Origin: Hypericum androsaemum
Lineage: Eukaryota > Streptophyta > Magnoliopsida > Malpighiales > Hypericaceae
Length of the DNA stretch: 64,000 nt
Reading direction: 5' to 3'
Assembly: GCA_963995505.1 (NCBI GenBank)
Contig: OZ023198.1
Coordinates: 5,232,558 to 5,296,557 of the forward strand
Positions within the stretch are counted from its first letter, which is position 1, and every line of letters starts with the position of its first letter. The notes below the pieces were generated by a model, which made no database searches, had not been told where the DNA came from, and saw nothing but the letters and a program-made list of their open reading frames with translations. Of the stretch, positions 12,282-22,699 are shown in pieces. The position numbers and the translations under genes were made by a program.

Positions 12282-13198
12282 TGTTGTTTGTCGGAGTGGT
12301 GTACTTGATTATAATCTACTTTAGTCGAGGCAAGTGTTGGACACTTTCTCCGTAAGACGAGATTGCCCCGTATATTTCAGTGCGGTACGGGCTTCGGCAA
12401 TCGTCCCCAAGATACAACGACTGTTTAGGGCATTTCCAAGACCGTTGCACACGTATCTCGAAACTTTCGGGCGAACCCTTATATACCCAAAACTTTCGGA
12501 CTCTTTTCTAAGTGAAGAACGGGGGAAAGAAGAAGACAACAAAGCTCAGAAATGCAATTGCTGCTGTGATGAGAATTCTGGCAGAGGGGCGGGCCTATTT
12601 ATAGGCTGGAGGAGGCAGGGAGGCAGCCACCCCAAAGGGACGCGTCCGCTCGGCCAACAGGCTCACTGGCTGCGCTCGTGGCCCTTCGGTGGCTTTTGGA
12701 TCCTTCTAGGCGCGCCAGGCTGCGCTCGTAGCCCTTCGGTGATGGATCTCGCAGCCCTTCGGCCTTCTGGAAGCCTCCTGGACTTTTCACTCCATCGTGC
12801 CTCTTCGGCGGCCAACCTGAAGGCGCTCGCAGCTCCTCGTCGCTTCGGTAGCTGCGCAGCTACCTCCGGACCCGGGCAAAATACTTAAGGCTCCTCCAGC
12901 TGCTCGCGACGATGCGCACGTGCGCCACAAAGCGCCCATTGCGACCTGCGTCCAATGCGCCATGCGCACGGGCGCGTGCGCGAGCGCGTGCTCGGACTGT
13001 GCTTCGCACCGTCCTCGCAGGCAGCTAGCGGTGGGTCAGCCTTTTAGGAAGTCAATCAAGTTGAGAGGCAAGGAGGGGAATTCCTTATAAACAAGGAAAT
13101 CCTCCTTGCTCTATTCAATGTGAGATTGCAACCTTCCATCTCCCTTTTGGGCCGTTCCTTTGGGCCTTTCCTTTGAATTTTCCATTCAAAACCCAACA
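12282..13198 (-). repeat. 5' LTR of copia copy B
   Basis: 917 bp with TG..CA ends. It contains a ~230-bp GC-rich block (12680-12908) absent from its partner LTR. Within the block the segment GCTGCGCTCGTRGCCCTTCGG is repeated (starting near 12669 and 12719). Confidence 0.92.
12596..12603 (-). promoter_or_regulatory. TATA box of the copia B 5' LTR
   Basis: The minus strand reads TATAAATA followed by a GC-rich stretch, matching the box in the copia A LTRs. It is the likely promoter for the gag-pol transcript. Confidence 0.7.
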
Positions 13199-13255
13199 AT
13201 AGCATGATTAGGATAGTTGCACGATATTCACAGATAAATAACATGGATACCTTAC

Positions 13256-13386
13256 CTGTTTTCTTGTGTTGCCAAATCTGGAAAAGCCAGAACCACAGCC
13301 GACACTGCAAAGAGCCATACAAGGATGGAGTGAATGGTCAGAAAGGATGTTACACGCCCAAATTGAAATTTTTGACACTTCTAAAC
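13256..13386 (-). other. Possible orphan exon with a membrane segment
   Basis: On the minus strand a pyrimidine-rich acceptor (TGTTTGTTTAG) precedes 131 nt of open frame that ends CAG|GTAAGG, a consensus donor. The frame reads QFGRVTSFLTIHS, then ILVWLFAVSAVVLAF, then PDLATQEN, which looks like one transmembrane helix. Copia B starts 57 bp beyond the donor, inside what would be the intron. I found no flanking exons and do not recognise the gene. It may be a remnant or a chance frame. Confidence 0.3.
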
Positions 13387-15624
13387 AAACAGTGAATTGA
13401 AAATTTTTCAACACATCTAAACTAACAATATAACAATGTAGTAATCTCAACTTTTCGGAATTGTATTCATCCCACTAATTTCTTGTTTTTATCTATTTGG
13501 GAATTTTTAGGAAACTGATAAGGGTATTACATGGAAGAATCACATGAAACCTGATAAGTGACAAACGCACCAACCATATTCCCTTGGGCATCTGCCTAAA
13601 CTAATTAATTATTGACTGATACGGCAATGGATCAATCAACTAGAGAACATGTTTCCAAATTTTCCCACAACTAACAACATGGATACCAGCATGTGTGATG
13701 TCTTGGACTTTGAACATATTTTGATGAACCGGATTGAATATGTTTGTTTGAACTTAGATCCATAATTGGATTTAAATCCACTGGATTCTTAACGTAATGA
13801 TCTAGATTCAGATTCATTTAATATTGATAAGATCCAAATTCAAACAATGGATCCGGTATTTATAGTCATAGGGGGTTTGGGTGGGGAATGGTTGGGACGA
13901 GCGACGGTGAGCATTCAATTTCAATCGATGAAGGCGGTGTTTTGTTTTTAGTGTTGAACTACTGAATTCCATTTTTATGTATTTTTACTTTTTACATATA
14001 GATTATAATATAGATCTAGATCCTCCGAGATTAGATATATTTTAAAATCCATTTGAAGATCATTACTTGGATCCATATCCGGATGAAAGTAGACTGTGAG
14101 ACGAAGTTTTGAAGCAAACGTCGGTCCTTCAAGCCCATGGACACATGGTTGAGGGCCCTAATATGCTTGGGCTTTGTGAAAAGCCCAAAACCTCAGCCCG
14201 ACCCATTTGGACTCATCAATGTGTCACCCACAAATGCGGGAGGCCTGTGCGGTGGAAATATTTTATCCTTGTATTATACACAATGGTTACAATTTTAGTT
14301 GTAATATGACGGATTTTTTTTTCTTTCCGATACAAAAGTTGCAGAACTTAACGAATGTGAGTTTGTTCCAATAATAAAAGACTTAAATTTGTAACACTTA
14401 GTCTTCCTTCTAGATAGATGTCCCTTAGCAATACCGAAATGCCTCACGGTGGAGGGTTCCGCAATGTCGTCCGCGCGTCTCCCGGCCTTCCATCGCAACT
14501 TCAGAGCCTCGAGAAGAACATGGTTGATTCAGAAATTGAAGATGTGCATGGTCAATAACAACCGCAATCCGGAATTAAAATTATGAAATAACTCTTTGTA
14601 TCCGAGATCTTAATTCTCCAATCAACTTGGCGAGTGATCATCCTCCATCTTATGTACCAAATACGTATTTTCACTCAAACGAAACATATCGAGATTGGAC
14701 TGATCAAGCGACGCCAGTCTTGTTGATTATAAGGTAAGTAAGACTTTGTATTATAAATACTTTAGCTGTACAAAGCAAAAGCTTTGCAGAAGCAAGCTAA
14801 TGACCCCCAAAAGTTATACCCAAGAACTAAAAACTACCGAAACGAGTGTAGATACAACATGAGCTCCTGAGCATTCAAAGAGTCGATCGAATCCGACCAT
14901 ATTAGTCATTTTCTCACTCGAAAGATAGTGGTATGGAAACAAAGTCTACGGTCTATTCTCGCGCTTTAAAAAATAACCTTGTTGCGACTTTCTAAATCTA
15001 ACTTTCGACGAGGAACATAGACGACTTCCCAGTTCAATTTGTGAGCTACATAGCTCGTCAACCTTGGGCCCCGATACTTGTGGATTCCTGGCTGTGAAAT
15101 ATGGAAGATTTGTGCAAAGATATTCAAGGGCTACAACCTCCGGAAACTCCGCATTGGTGAAGTGTCTTCCGCCTACACAGATCTGCTCTCCTTGTATATT
15201 GAGAAAATAACAAAATTTTTGCACGTATTTAAGAATAATTATTTGAAAACTACTCTTTGGAATAAATCAAGTCGAGTTGATGATTCAGCCAAGAGATTAA
15301 TTATTTCTGTTGGACCAGATACGAGTACGCCGATCCCTGCGGCAGTTGATTGCTTGTTGGTAGCGAAGGGATTAGATCAAGAAATGAAATGAGCAACTCT
15401 GTGATAATCGAGACATATGAAATAATAATGCATGGACAGAAAAAACAAATTACAAATCTCAAAAAATTATGATAATCTAATTATTAAATATTTATGTTAG
15501 GATTATTGTAAAAAGTTTATGCAACAACCATTTAAAATTAGAGTCCTATGTTGTGTTATATACCTATTCAATGTACTAACTAGAGTCCTGAGTTGTGTCC
15601 AACACCAATTTATCGTTTATTTAA
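13387..15624. other. Non-coding, AT-rich intergenic DNA
   Basis: No gene supported. A frame on the minus strand at 14946-15224 and the region 15060-15230 have somewhat higher GC, but I recognise no domain and see no clear splice structure. Confidence 0.45.
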
Positions 15625-17287
15625 TCCAACAAAACCCTAAACCCCATTATCTTAAGAAGAAAGCCTCGCCAAAGCCGCCGATCAACTCGCCCAAGAGGTC
15701 AAGCAACTGCAGCCTGTGCTCTAAAGGGTACGGGCACTACGACGAGGAGGCCTTCAAGGATGCGAGGTACAGAGACCGCGTGGAGCAGGACTGGTGTCTC
15801 TTGTCTTGTTTTCTCGCCCCAAAGAAGAAAACTAGAACCAAGCCCTCAAGCAACATCAGCAAGTGCGTGAAAGGGTATGGACACTACAAAGAGAGCGACT
15901 TCGAGATTGCGATATACAGATTTTGCGTGGAGCAGGAATGGTGGATTGAGTCGGAGGCCTACAAGAAGCTTCTTAGCAACCTCGGAAAGGTCAAGTTTTC
16001 TTTCCGACCCAGCAGCAGCCGCGTGTCCGATCTGATCGCACGAGTGCCCAAGGACTTGCCGGCCAACCCCGGGGTCCGCTTCCCTTGCAACATGTGGATA
16101 ATACAATTGTCTCTGTTCAATTTTAAACCAAAAATGTCTTCCATCCCGAAACCTCCCCCTCCTTTCTCCTCCTTCCTCCCCTCCCCTCCCCTCCCCTCCC
16201 CTCCAACTCCATAGCTAACTCCCTTCACTAAGCTGCCTACCTCTTGACCATCCATATAATCCTGCCTTCTTTTGACAAGTCGTCATGGCGTTAAGACCCC
16301 CTCTTCTCTCCATGTTTGTGGATCGTCTCCCTACCCAATGGAAGAAGGAAGTATTGAGGAACCGGTTTTTTGGAAAGCACTGTACGGTTCAAGATAGATG
16401 CCTATATTCCTAACAAGCTGTCCCCGGGCGTAACATCCGTTTTGGTTTTTTTAGGGTATCTCCTGGACTCGGCTGCTGAACTCTTGAATCTTCTGTCGTC
16501 CTTTCAGTGCTCCCCACCTATCAAGGACTTTTACTAACAATGCGGAAGGTTCTACGGTGGCGGACATGTACAAGGTTCTAATGGTTGTCCCCTATAAAGT
16601 CGGGTGCTTTCTCTGGATGGACGGAGATCAAAACTAGTGATAACCTCCTGCGGCCTAACATCATCAGCAGAGACACTGCTGACTGTGTTCTTTGCGACTC
16701 TGATGATTCAGAGTCCTCGGAGCACCTGCTTCTACATTGTAATTTCACTACGAAGGTTTGGAATTTTTTCATTAAGGCGATGGGTATAAGGGTGGTGGTG
16801 TGTGGGGAGTTCTATTGATGACTTCTTGGATGGCTGGACCGGCTTGCTGCTGTCTGCTGGCGTATCTGGCTCCTTCGCAACGGTATCATCTTCCAAGGTC
16901 AGGTTGCTGAACTTTTCCGTAATCGTCAACAACAAGAGGCCTTTCTATTTCTCTTCTCTTTGGTCTTGCCTGGCCTTGAATCTCACTGACCGCCTCTCTC
17001 GTTCTGATATTTTCGGTTGGCAAGGAAGGTTTTCTATCACTTGCCTAACCACCGCGGTAAGCTGGGCGGGGACGATCTACGAGCCGCTGCGGTTCGTCCA
17101 GGTGGACGTCAAGTTGCGGGGCAAGTTCCAACGGCTAGTGGAGATTTGGTACACCAAAAATGAAGGCTACTCCTCGACCTTGCGCAGCATCACGTCCGCC
17201 GTCCCCCATATCTATAACAGGGACAAGTTCGAGTCTAGATTAGGCCTTGTCTGGATGGATACTAACGGAGTCAAGAAGATTAATTGA
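15625..17287 (+). pseudogene. Broken paralogue of the 19480-20043 gene, split by a LINE insertion
   Basis: The upstream sequence (AACAAAACCCTAAACCCCAT) and coding sequence match the intact gene at 19480. Differences: the ATG is lost (the position corresponding to MGLLSCLL reads WCLLSCFL); an extra partial copy of the SSNxSxCxKGYGHYDE module precedes it (15690-15790); and the frame is cut after GVRFPC (16088) by about 950 bp of foreign DNA, resuming at about 17049 and ending ...NGVKKIN at 17286. Similarity to the intact copy is strong throughout, so the duplication is not ancient. No function can be assigned. Confidence 0.85.
16091..17045 (+). mobile_element. LINE fragment inserted in the paralogue
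   Basis: The segment contains an L1-type zf-RVT region: DNLLRPNIISRDTADCVLCDSDD followed by SSEHLLLHCNFTTKVWNFF (about 16639-16770), with several frame breaks. Similar words (TTGC..AAC) lie at both junctions, but an exact target duplication could not be fixed. A (CCTCC)n run lies at about 16174-16202. Confidence 0.75.
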
Positions 17288-18116
17288 TGTTTAATCCTTG
17301 AGACATCTTTTTAACTGCTTTTCAAGTTCTGAGTTTGTTTTCTTCGGTTTGTTGGTTTAATAAAATCACATTAATTTGTTTACTTAAACCGGACTAGTTA
17401 AGTCATTCCGTCCAATCGATCGATTAACGTGATACACTTGTTTTTGTTTGTTAACAACTAGTATTTGCACATTTATTATGCCAATTTTTTTTTTGGTGGA
17501 AGATTTATTATGCCAATTATGTTAAGGGTGATAAAGTTGTTACCTGAATGAGTTCAATTTTTTTATTTTGCATAACTTTTCTAGTTATATGCTTAGGTCT
17601 AGAAATATTATGCATAATAAAAAAAGTTGAACTAATTCGGATAGCGAACCATAACTTAGTATTACTATTTTGCAAACTAAAATTGTAATTTTTAAAAGTG
17701 GAGGCAACCTGATGCTTGCTCGTCTCCTGTGGTTTAATTTTAATAGTTTTTCTTTCACCAGTAGCAGAGAACATTCCCAGTACCACCATGTAGTAATTAG
17801 GCAATCGGAATCAACCAGTTATTGGACAGAATTTTTATGTTGGTCACTGCATACAAATTCGACAAGTGAGACTTCCAATAGTGCATGTAGTATATATGAT
17901 CTAATTGTGGAATATAATCCTCAATTAATGGAATCAGATTCTAAAAAGGAAATTTTATTTTAAAAAAATTAACCATAAATTTCTAAACAACTTCGTTTCC
18001 TTTTTTGATTTTTTTTTATTTTTAGAATCGTTACCTTTTTTGATTACTTACAGAAGGGATTCATTAAAATTTCCCAGGAAGAACTCGCTAGAAGCTTTTA
18101 CAGGAGTGTTTTCCTT
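17288..18116. other. Non-coding AT-rich DNA
   Basis: 3' flank of the broken paralogue, then AT-rich sequence with poly-T runs. No gene seen. Confidence 0.5.
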
Positions 18117-18119
18117 TGA

Positions 18120-18640
18120 TGTCGGCGGTGATGCATTTCCACGGGGGCGGGTTTGTTAGCGGGAGCAATGAGTTGGTCGAGAACGACGTGTTCTGCAGGA
18201 CGAAGCACCCCGGACCTTCGAGGATGGTTTTAAGGTTTTGAGTTGGATGGCGAAGCAGTTTAACTTAGCTGCTTGTCGTCGGAGCTCGGATGATACCCAT
18301 CGGATTTTCGATAGTTTTGGTGCTTCCATGGTTGAGCCATGGTTGGCTGCTCATGGCAATCCTTTCCAGGTAAAAGCCTGGCTCCCGCAATTTACTTAAC
18401 GGAATTCAAGTCTCTTAATGCAAGAACAAGAGTTTAAATTCTATGTTGAAACGAGTTCAAGGCTCTGTTAATTCTGTTTGACCAGGATGGTTAATAGGAT
18501 CCATTAATTTGAGCTTGATCATCGAAGATGAGCTGCTCGCTAAAGTTGTTGTGTTTTTTTGACACAGGTGCGTCCTCCTAGGAGCGAGTTCTGTTGCGAA
18601 CATTACGAATTATGTGGTGCAGATGTCGAGGTAGCCGGTA
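18120..18640 (+). pseudogene. Carboxylesterase (CXE11-like alpha/beta hydrolase) pseudogene fragment
   Basis: The plus strand reads VMHFHGGGFVSGSNELVEN, which contains the oxyanion-hole HGGG motif of the plant carboxylesterase family. After a small deletion it continues FEDGFKVLSWMAKQ and DSFGASMVEPWLAAHGNP. An intron with GT (after 18370) and AG (about 18567) ends separates this from CVLLGASSVANITNYV, the position of the catalytic-serine motif, where the usual GxSxGAN reads GASSVAN. Frameshifts, the damaged nucleophile motif and an early stop make it non-functional. The retained intron shows it came from genomic DNA, not by retroposition. The resemblance to Arabidopsis CXE11/CXE16 type proteins is from memory. 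Confidence 0.8.
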
Positions 18641-18924
18641 CCGGAGTCAGGCGGCAACGGTGGGGTCGTCGTGAAGGCAGTCGGTGATAGGCAGCGAGAG
18701 GGGTAGGAGGAGGACAAGAGAGAGAGGGAGTTGATTCAGTTCGGTTTTTTAAGCTAAAGGCAAAAAAACCTAGAAAAGAATCAACATATCGAATTTACCT
18801 CTACAAACAAACTTATTGGTCGTTAAATTTATAATATATTTTTTTAATCACATCCAACGACCCACGTACATGTCCTTACCATTAGGACATCCCGATATAG
18901 TCTCACCGAATCAACTCTCACGAG

Positions 18925-19284
18925 TAGGGGTGAGCATACTGACCGAACTGGACTGAACCAAAAAAAACCGGACCGAACCGGAACCGAATTTTTAGGAATA
19001 TTGCAAACCGGACCGGACCGGATTCTACTCCGATTCAAACTGGAACCGAACCAAACATTTTGGTTCGGTCTAAGACCGGACCGGACCGAAAAAAAATACA
19101 CAAAGAATGAGTTCCAGACCGGACGAAACCCGGATCCGGACCGGACCGGACCGGACCAGAAACCGAATTTTCTTATATAATGTGAACCGGACCGGACCGT
19201 TTTTCTTTTTGGTCCGGTCTGGTCCGGTTTTTTCGGTCCGATTTGGTTCGGTTTAACGATTTCCGGTCCATTTGCTCACCCCTA
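18925..19284. mobile_element. hAT-type MITE rich in CCGGACCGGA repeats
   Basis: A 360-bp element with perfect 12-bp terminal inverted repeats TAGGGGTGAGCA...TGCTCACCCCTA, flanked by an exact 8-bp target duplication CTCACGAG (18917-18924 and 19285-19292). An 8-bp duplication and TAGGGG-type ends are characteristic of the hAT superfamily. The interior is a degenerate palindrome of ACCGGACCGG/GGTCCGGTCC runs and has no coding capacity. Confidence 0.92.
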
Positions 19285-19430
19285 CTCACGAGGAACATTG
19301 ATTTTTTTTTTGTGAATACGAGGAACATTGATCTTACACCTATATAGTGTACTTTTAGAAAGATTAGGAAATGGCACGATTAGGAAATCGTATATTTCAT
19401 TCCAACAAAACCCTAAATCCCATCATCTCC

Positions 19431-19438
19431 TATATATT
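19431..19438 (+). promoter_or_regulatory. TATA box of the 19480 gene
   Basis: TATATATT lies 42 bp upstream of the ATG, a plausible distance for a short 5' leader. The matching region of the broken paralogue is less conserved. Confidence 0.5.
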
Positions 19439-19479
19439 GAAAAAACCCCAAATCGCAGCAGTAGCTTTCGCAGAAGAAG

Positions 19480-20043
19480 ATGGGTCTCCTTTCTTGTCTT
19501 CTAGGCCCTAAGACGAAACCCTGCGTCTTCGAACCTAAACCTACGCCCGAGCCGTCAAGCAACATCAGCCTCTGCGTAAAAGGGCATGGGTACTACGACG
19601 AGAGCGCCTTCGAGGATGCAATATACAAAAATGAAGTGGAGCGAAACTGGTGGATCGAGTTCGAGGCCTACCAGAAGCTTTTAAGCGACCTGGGAACGGT
19701 CGACTTTTATGGCGAAAAATGCAGGTCCTACGTGCCGGATCTGATCGCACGAGTGCACAAGGACATGCCGGCCAACCCCGGAGTCCGCTTCCCGTGCCAC
19801 CGCGGTAAGCTGGGCGGGAACGATTACGCGCCGCTGCGTTTCGTCGTGGTGGACGTCACGTTGCACGGCTATTTCCAACGGCTGGTCCAGATTTGGTACT
19901 CCAACAATCCAAGTTACAACAAATACTACTCGACCTTGAATAGCATCATGTCTGCCACCGTCCCTGGCTATAACAGGGACAAGTTCGAGTCTATGTTTGG
20001 CCTCGTCTGGATTGATACTACCGGGGCCAAGGAGATTAATTGA
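19480..20043 (+). CDS. Small plant protein of unknown function, 187 aa
   Basis: A single uninterrupted exon encodes 187 residues from MGLLSCLLGPKTKP to GAKEIN. No signal peptide or membrane segment is visible. Noticeable segments are a short Cys-containing N terminus, SSNISLCVKGHGYYDESAFEDAIY (~30-53), WWIEFEAYQKLL (~60-71), an ANPGVRFPCHRGKLGG stretch (~102-117), and FQRLVQIWYSN followed by YNRDKFESMFGLVWIDT near the C terminus. I do not recognise the family. The broken paralogue 2.2 kb upstream conserves all of these segments, which supports a real gene. It has a TATA box, codon-like composition, and a stop followed by T-rich sequence. Function is unknown. Confidence 0.75.
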   Translation: MGLLSCLLGPKTKPCVFEPKPTPEPSSNISLCVKGHGYYDESAFEDAIYKNEVERNWWIEFEAYQKLLSDLGTVDFYGEKCRSYVPDLIARVHKDMPANPGVRFPCHRGKLGGNDYAPLRFVVVDVTLHGYFQRLVQIWYSNNPSYNKYYSTLNSIMSATVPGYNRDKFESMFGLVWIDTTGAKEIN

Positions 20044-21035
20044 TGGTTACTCTGTCTTGTCCGAGTCTTTTATAGTTTCTGAGTTTCTTTTTTTCCTTTT
20101 TTTGTTGGTTTACAGGTCTCTTTTGTCATCTGTAATTGGTTTTAGTTGCTCGCTGTTTTGCTAGATGCAACAATTTTGTTGTTAATCGAGACTTGTTTGA
20201 ATTTCGAATTTGAACAGTAGAAATAAATTATTTTGTTGGAAAAATTTTATCATCTTTCAAAATCATATCGGAATTCAGATTAATCATTTTTGTGTTAATG
20301 TCCAAGTAACACGTGATACCAACAAAACAAATCACAATGTGAACATCAACTTAGAACAAGACAATGAAGATAAAACCGGAAAACACTAGGCTCAGGAATC
20401 TCCCAATCTACAAAGCATTTTGTCGCTTCTTACTCCGCCATTCTTTCATCGTTTGAAACTCACCTTTTTTTGGTGAGATTTAAATTGTTTCCACAATTTC
20501 AGATCTTAATTCGATCCTCCCATTTGAAACTCACCTTTAACTTGAAGGCTATGCCACAAAAGGTCACACTAAATTCCAAATTCGAACAGGGAAAACATTT
20601 GTTTGTCTAAAATGGTTAGCTCAAAATGTAGCAAGTAAAGTATCCATCCACCAACTTTATTCTAAATAAATTATGGAATCTATCAAACAAGATTGAGAAA
20701 TCAACATAATAGAATTTATCAAACAAGATAGGGAAACACACGATCTGGTACATGATCGGTAGTAGGAGATAAGTTCTTCAACGCAGCAGCCTTCGATAAA
20801 GTATTGCCTAATCCTCAGAAAATCATGTAACTGTGTTCTGGAAACCTGGATGACGAGCCCGTCTCTCTTAACCTGCTAGCCTTCTTGCAAAGATCGCACA
20901 TACGGACGGCTTGTTTCGGATCAGGTACCAACTACTCATTGTTGGAGACTTGACTTCCCAAGTTTCGGTACTCGTCGCCCTTTCTAAAGTTGTCGGGTTC
21001 GAATTTTGGTATGTCACGGGGAGGAATATTTTCTA
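20044..21035. other. Non-coding intergenic DNA
   Basis: 3' flank of the unknown gene, then AT-rich DNA. The last 250 bp (about 20770-21020) have higher complexity but no frame I can support. Confidence 0.45.
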
Positions 21036-22320
21036 GGAAAATTTCACTTTAGTATCTTATAGTTTGGCCAATTTTTACTTACAACCTTATGGTAAAAAAC
21101 GTCTTAAACAGGTCCCTGAGGTTTCAAAAGGACCTCACGGGCAGCTACTTCCCTGTCCGAAAATAAAACGCTGCCGTTTTATCGACACGTGACAAGCCAT
21201 CTCAGCAAAAGTTATGCCCGTCTATTGCTGAGTTGGCGCGTTAAAATTTCAAAATAATCTCAAATTAGTTTTCATTTTTTCAAAATCTTCCATCCTTTCC
21301 CCTCCCTTTCCCCTTCCCCTCTCCTCCTCCATCGAACAAATCAAACCAAGAAATCACCATATGAGAAGAGAACTCGTAAGAGAAGGGGCGTGGCTTAGGG
21401 CGGTTTCGAATTAGAGCTCGGCTTTGTGAACGTCTTTGTCCGACTCTCCCACGGTGAACAACCTCGGTGTTCGTCCTCGTCGCGAGCGCCACGACAGATT
21501 CCAAGCTCAACCTGGCGCTAATCGGGGAAGGGGAAACGTGGGACATGGGTGGACACGACGACTAGCAACGGCGGCGGGGAGACGTGGGACCGTCCTCTCA
21601 GTCGTGAGAGGCGGCGCATAGGATTCGAAACACTGAAACCTGACTTCAAACGGATCTCCTTCGAGCTTCTCCTCCTTCTTTCTCCTCACCGCAGCGGCGG
21701 CTCAAGCAACAGCGGCGGGACGGTCGTCTCTTCACGGGCGGACTTTGTCGACGTCAAGCAGCGACGGCCATCTCCATCTCTCTCCATCTCCAGGCTTGTC
21801 TTTGTCTTGTCTTCTCCCCCTGGTAAATTATTACATCCTCCTCCAACCATTTGAACAACAAGAGTTCAAATTCCTATTGCATCACGAAACCACCAACCAA
21901 TCATCCCATATCAGATTGGAATCAGATTGGACACGCATTATTCAGGTGGGCAGCTCTAGGGTTAGTTGAGAATTGGGGATTTTTGTTGTCTCGTGGCTCC
22001 CACTCAAATTACTCACCAAGATTTTGCGCTCAATTGAGAACGAAAGTGGAGGGGAATGAGAGGGATTTTGAAAATAATGTAAACTAAATCGGGATTATTT
22101 TACAAGTTTTTTGACACGACAACTCGGCGACACCGAGGTCCAATTTTTGTCGAGCTGGCGTGTCATGTAGGCACAAAACGACGTAGTTTTGATTTCGGGC
22201 AGAGGGAGAGTTGCCCGTGAGATCCTTTTGAAACTTTAGGGATCTGTTTAAGAAGTTTTTTACCACAGGGATGTAGGTGAAAATTGGCCAAACTACAAGG
22301 TATTAAAGTAAAATTTTCCC
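21036..22320. mobile_element. Mutator-like element with long TIRs and 9-bp target duplication
   Basis: Terminal inverted repeats of about 130-150 bp run inward from GGAAAATTTCACTTTAGTA at the left and from its complement at the right. They include the stretches AGTTTGGCCAATTTT and CTCACGGGCA on both arms. An exact 9-bp duplication TATTTTCTA flanks it (21027-21035 and 22321-22329), diagnostic of Mutator-like elements. The interior (21400-21990) is GC-rich and partly open (for example 21549-21854 +) but I cannot name a source gene. No transposase is present, so the element is non-autonomous. Confidence 0.88.
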
Positions 22321-22334
22321 TATTTTCTAATTCC

Positions 22335-22694
22335 TAGTATCTTGAAATGTCACGACATTGACTTAAGATTGGAGGACGGGGAGTCGTGCAATTGCGATGT
22401 TACGTGTTGCACAATCCAAATTTTGATTCTAGATGGATTACCAAAACTGCAGCAAAATGGCTGCTTTAAGGGTCTGAAAATACCCTATAAGTCATCGCAA
22501 TTTCGGATGCAGGAATATGAAAGAATTGTCCGGTGATCTGCAGAAACTACGTACCCTTCAAAGTGTTAGCGTGATGGAATATCCCAATGCGCTTGAACGC
22601 GGAAGATAGACAAGAGAGACGGAGGAAATTTGGCATAAGATTTCCCACATCCCCAAGAATGTCATCGATGAGGAGGTTTTACAGATGTTGGTGT
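22335..22694 (+). other. Possible gene remnant between two transposons
   Basis: Short frames such as MKELSGDLQKLRTLQSVSVM (22517-22576) look like a leucine-rich repeat, as in plant resistance genes, but they are interrupted and too short to classify. The same locus continues at 35156 on the other side of the composite retrotransposon. Confidence 0.25.
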
Positions 22695-22699
22695 GAAAC

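Larger units (their letters stand above)
7099..13198 (-). mobile_element. Ty1/copia LTR retrotransposon (copy B), nearly intact
   Basis: Complete minus-strand element: 5' LTR 12282-13198, leader, one long gag-pol frame, polypurine tract, 3' LTR 7099-7834. Flanking 5-mers AGAGC (7094-7098) and ATAGC (13199-13203) form a target duplication with one mismatch. The coding frame is open apart from one 13-bp deletion in RNase H. The LTR ends are TGTTGTTTGTCGG...AACCCAACA in plus orientation. Confidence 0.95.

Noticed and set aside
14109..14309. 66-aa + strand frame with a hydrophobic C terminus
   Set aside because: Isolated, AT-rich flanks, no start context or homology that I recognise.
18842..19101. 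Minus-strand frame over the hAT MITE
   Set aside because: Produced by the CCGGA repeat composition of the MITE.
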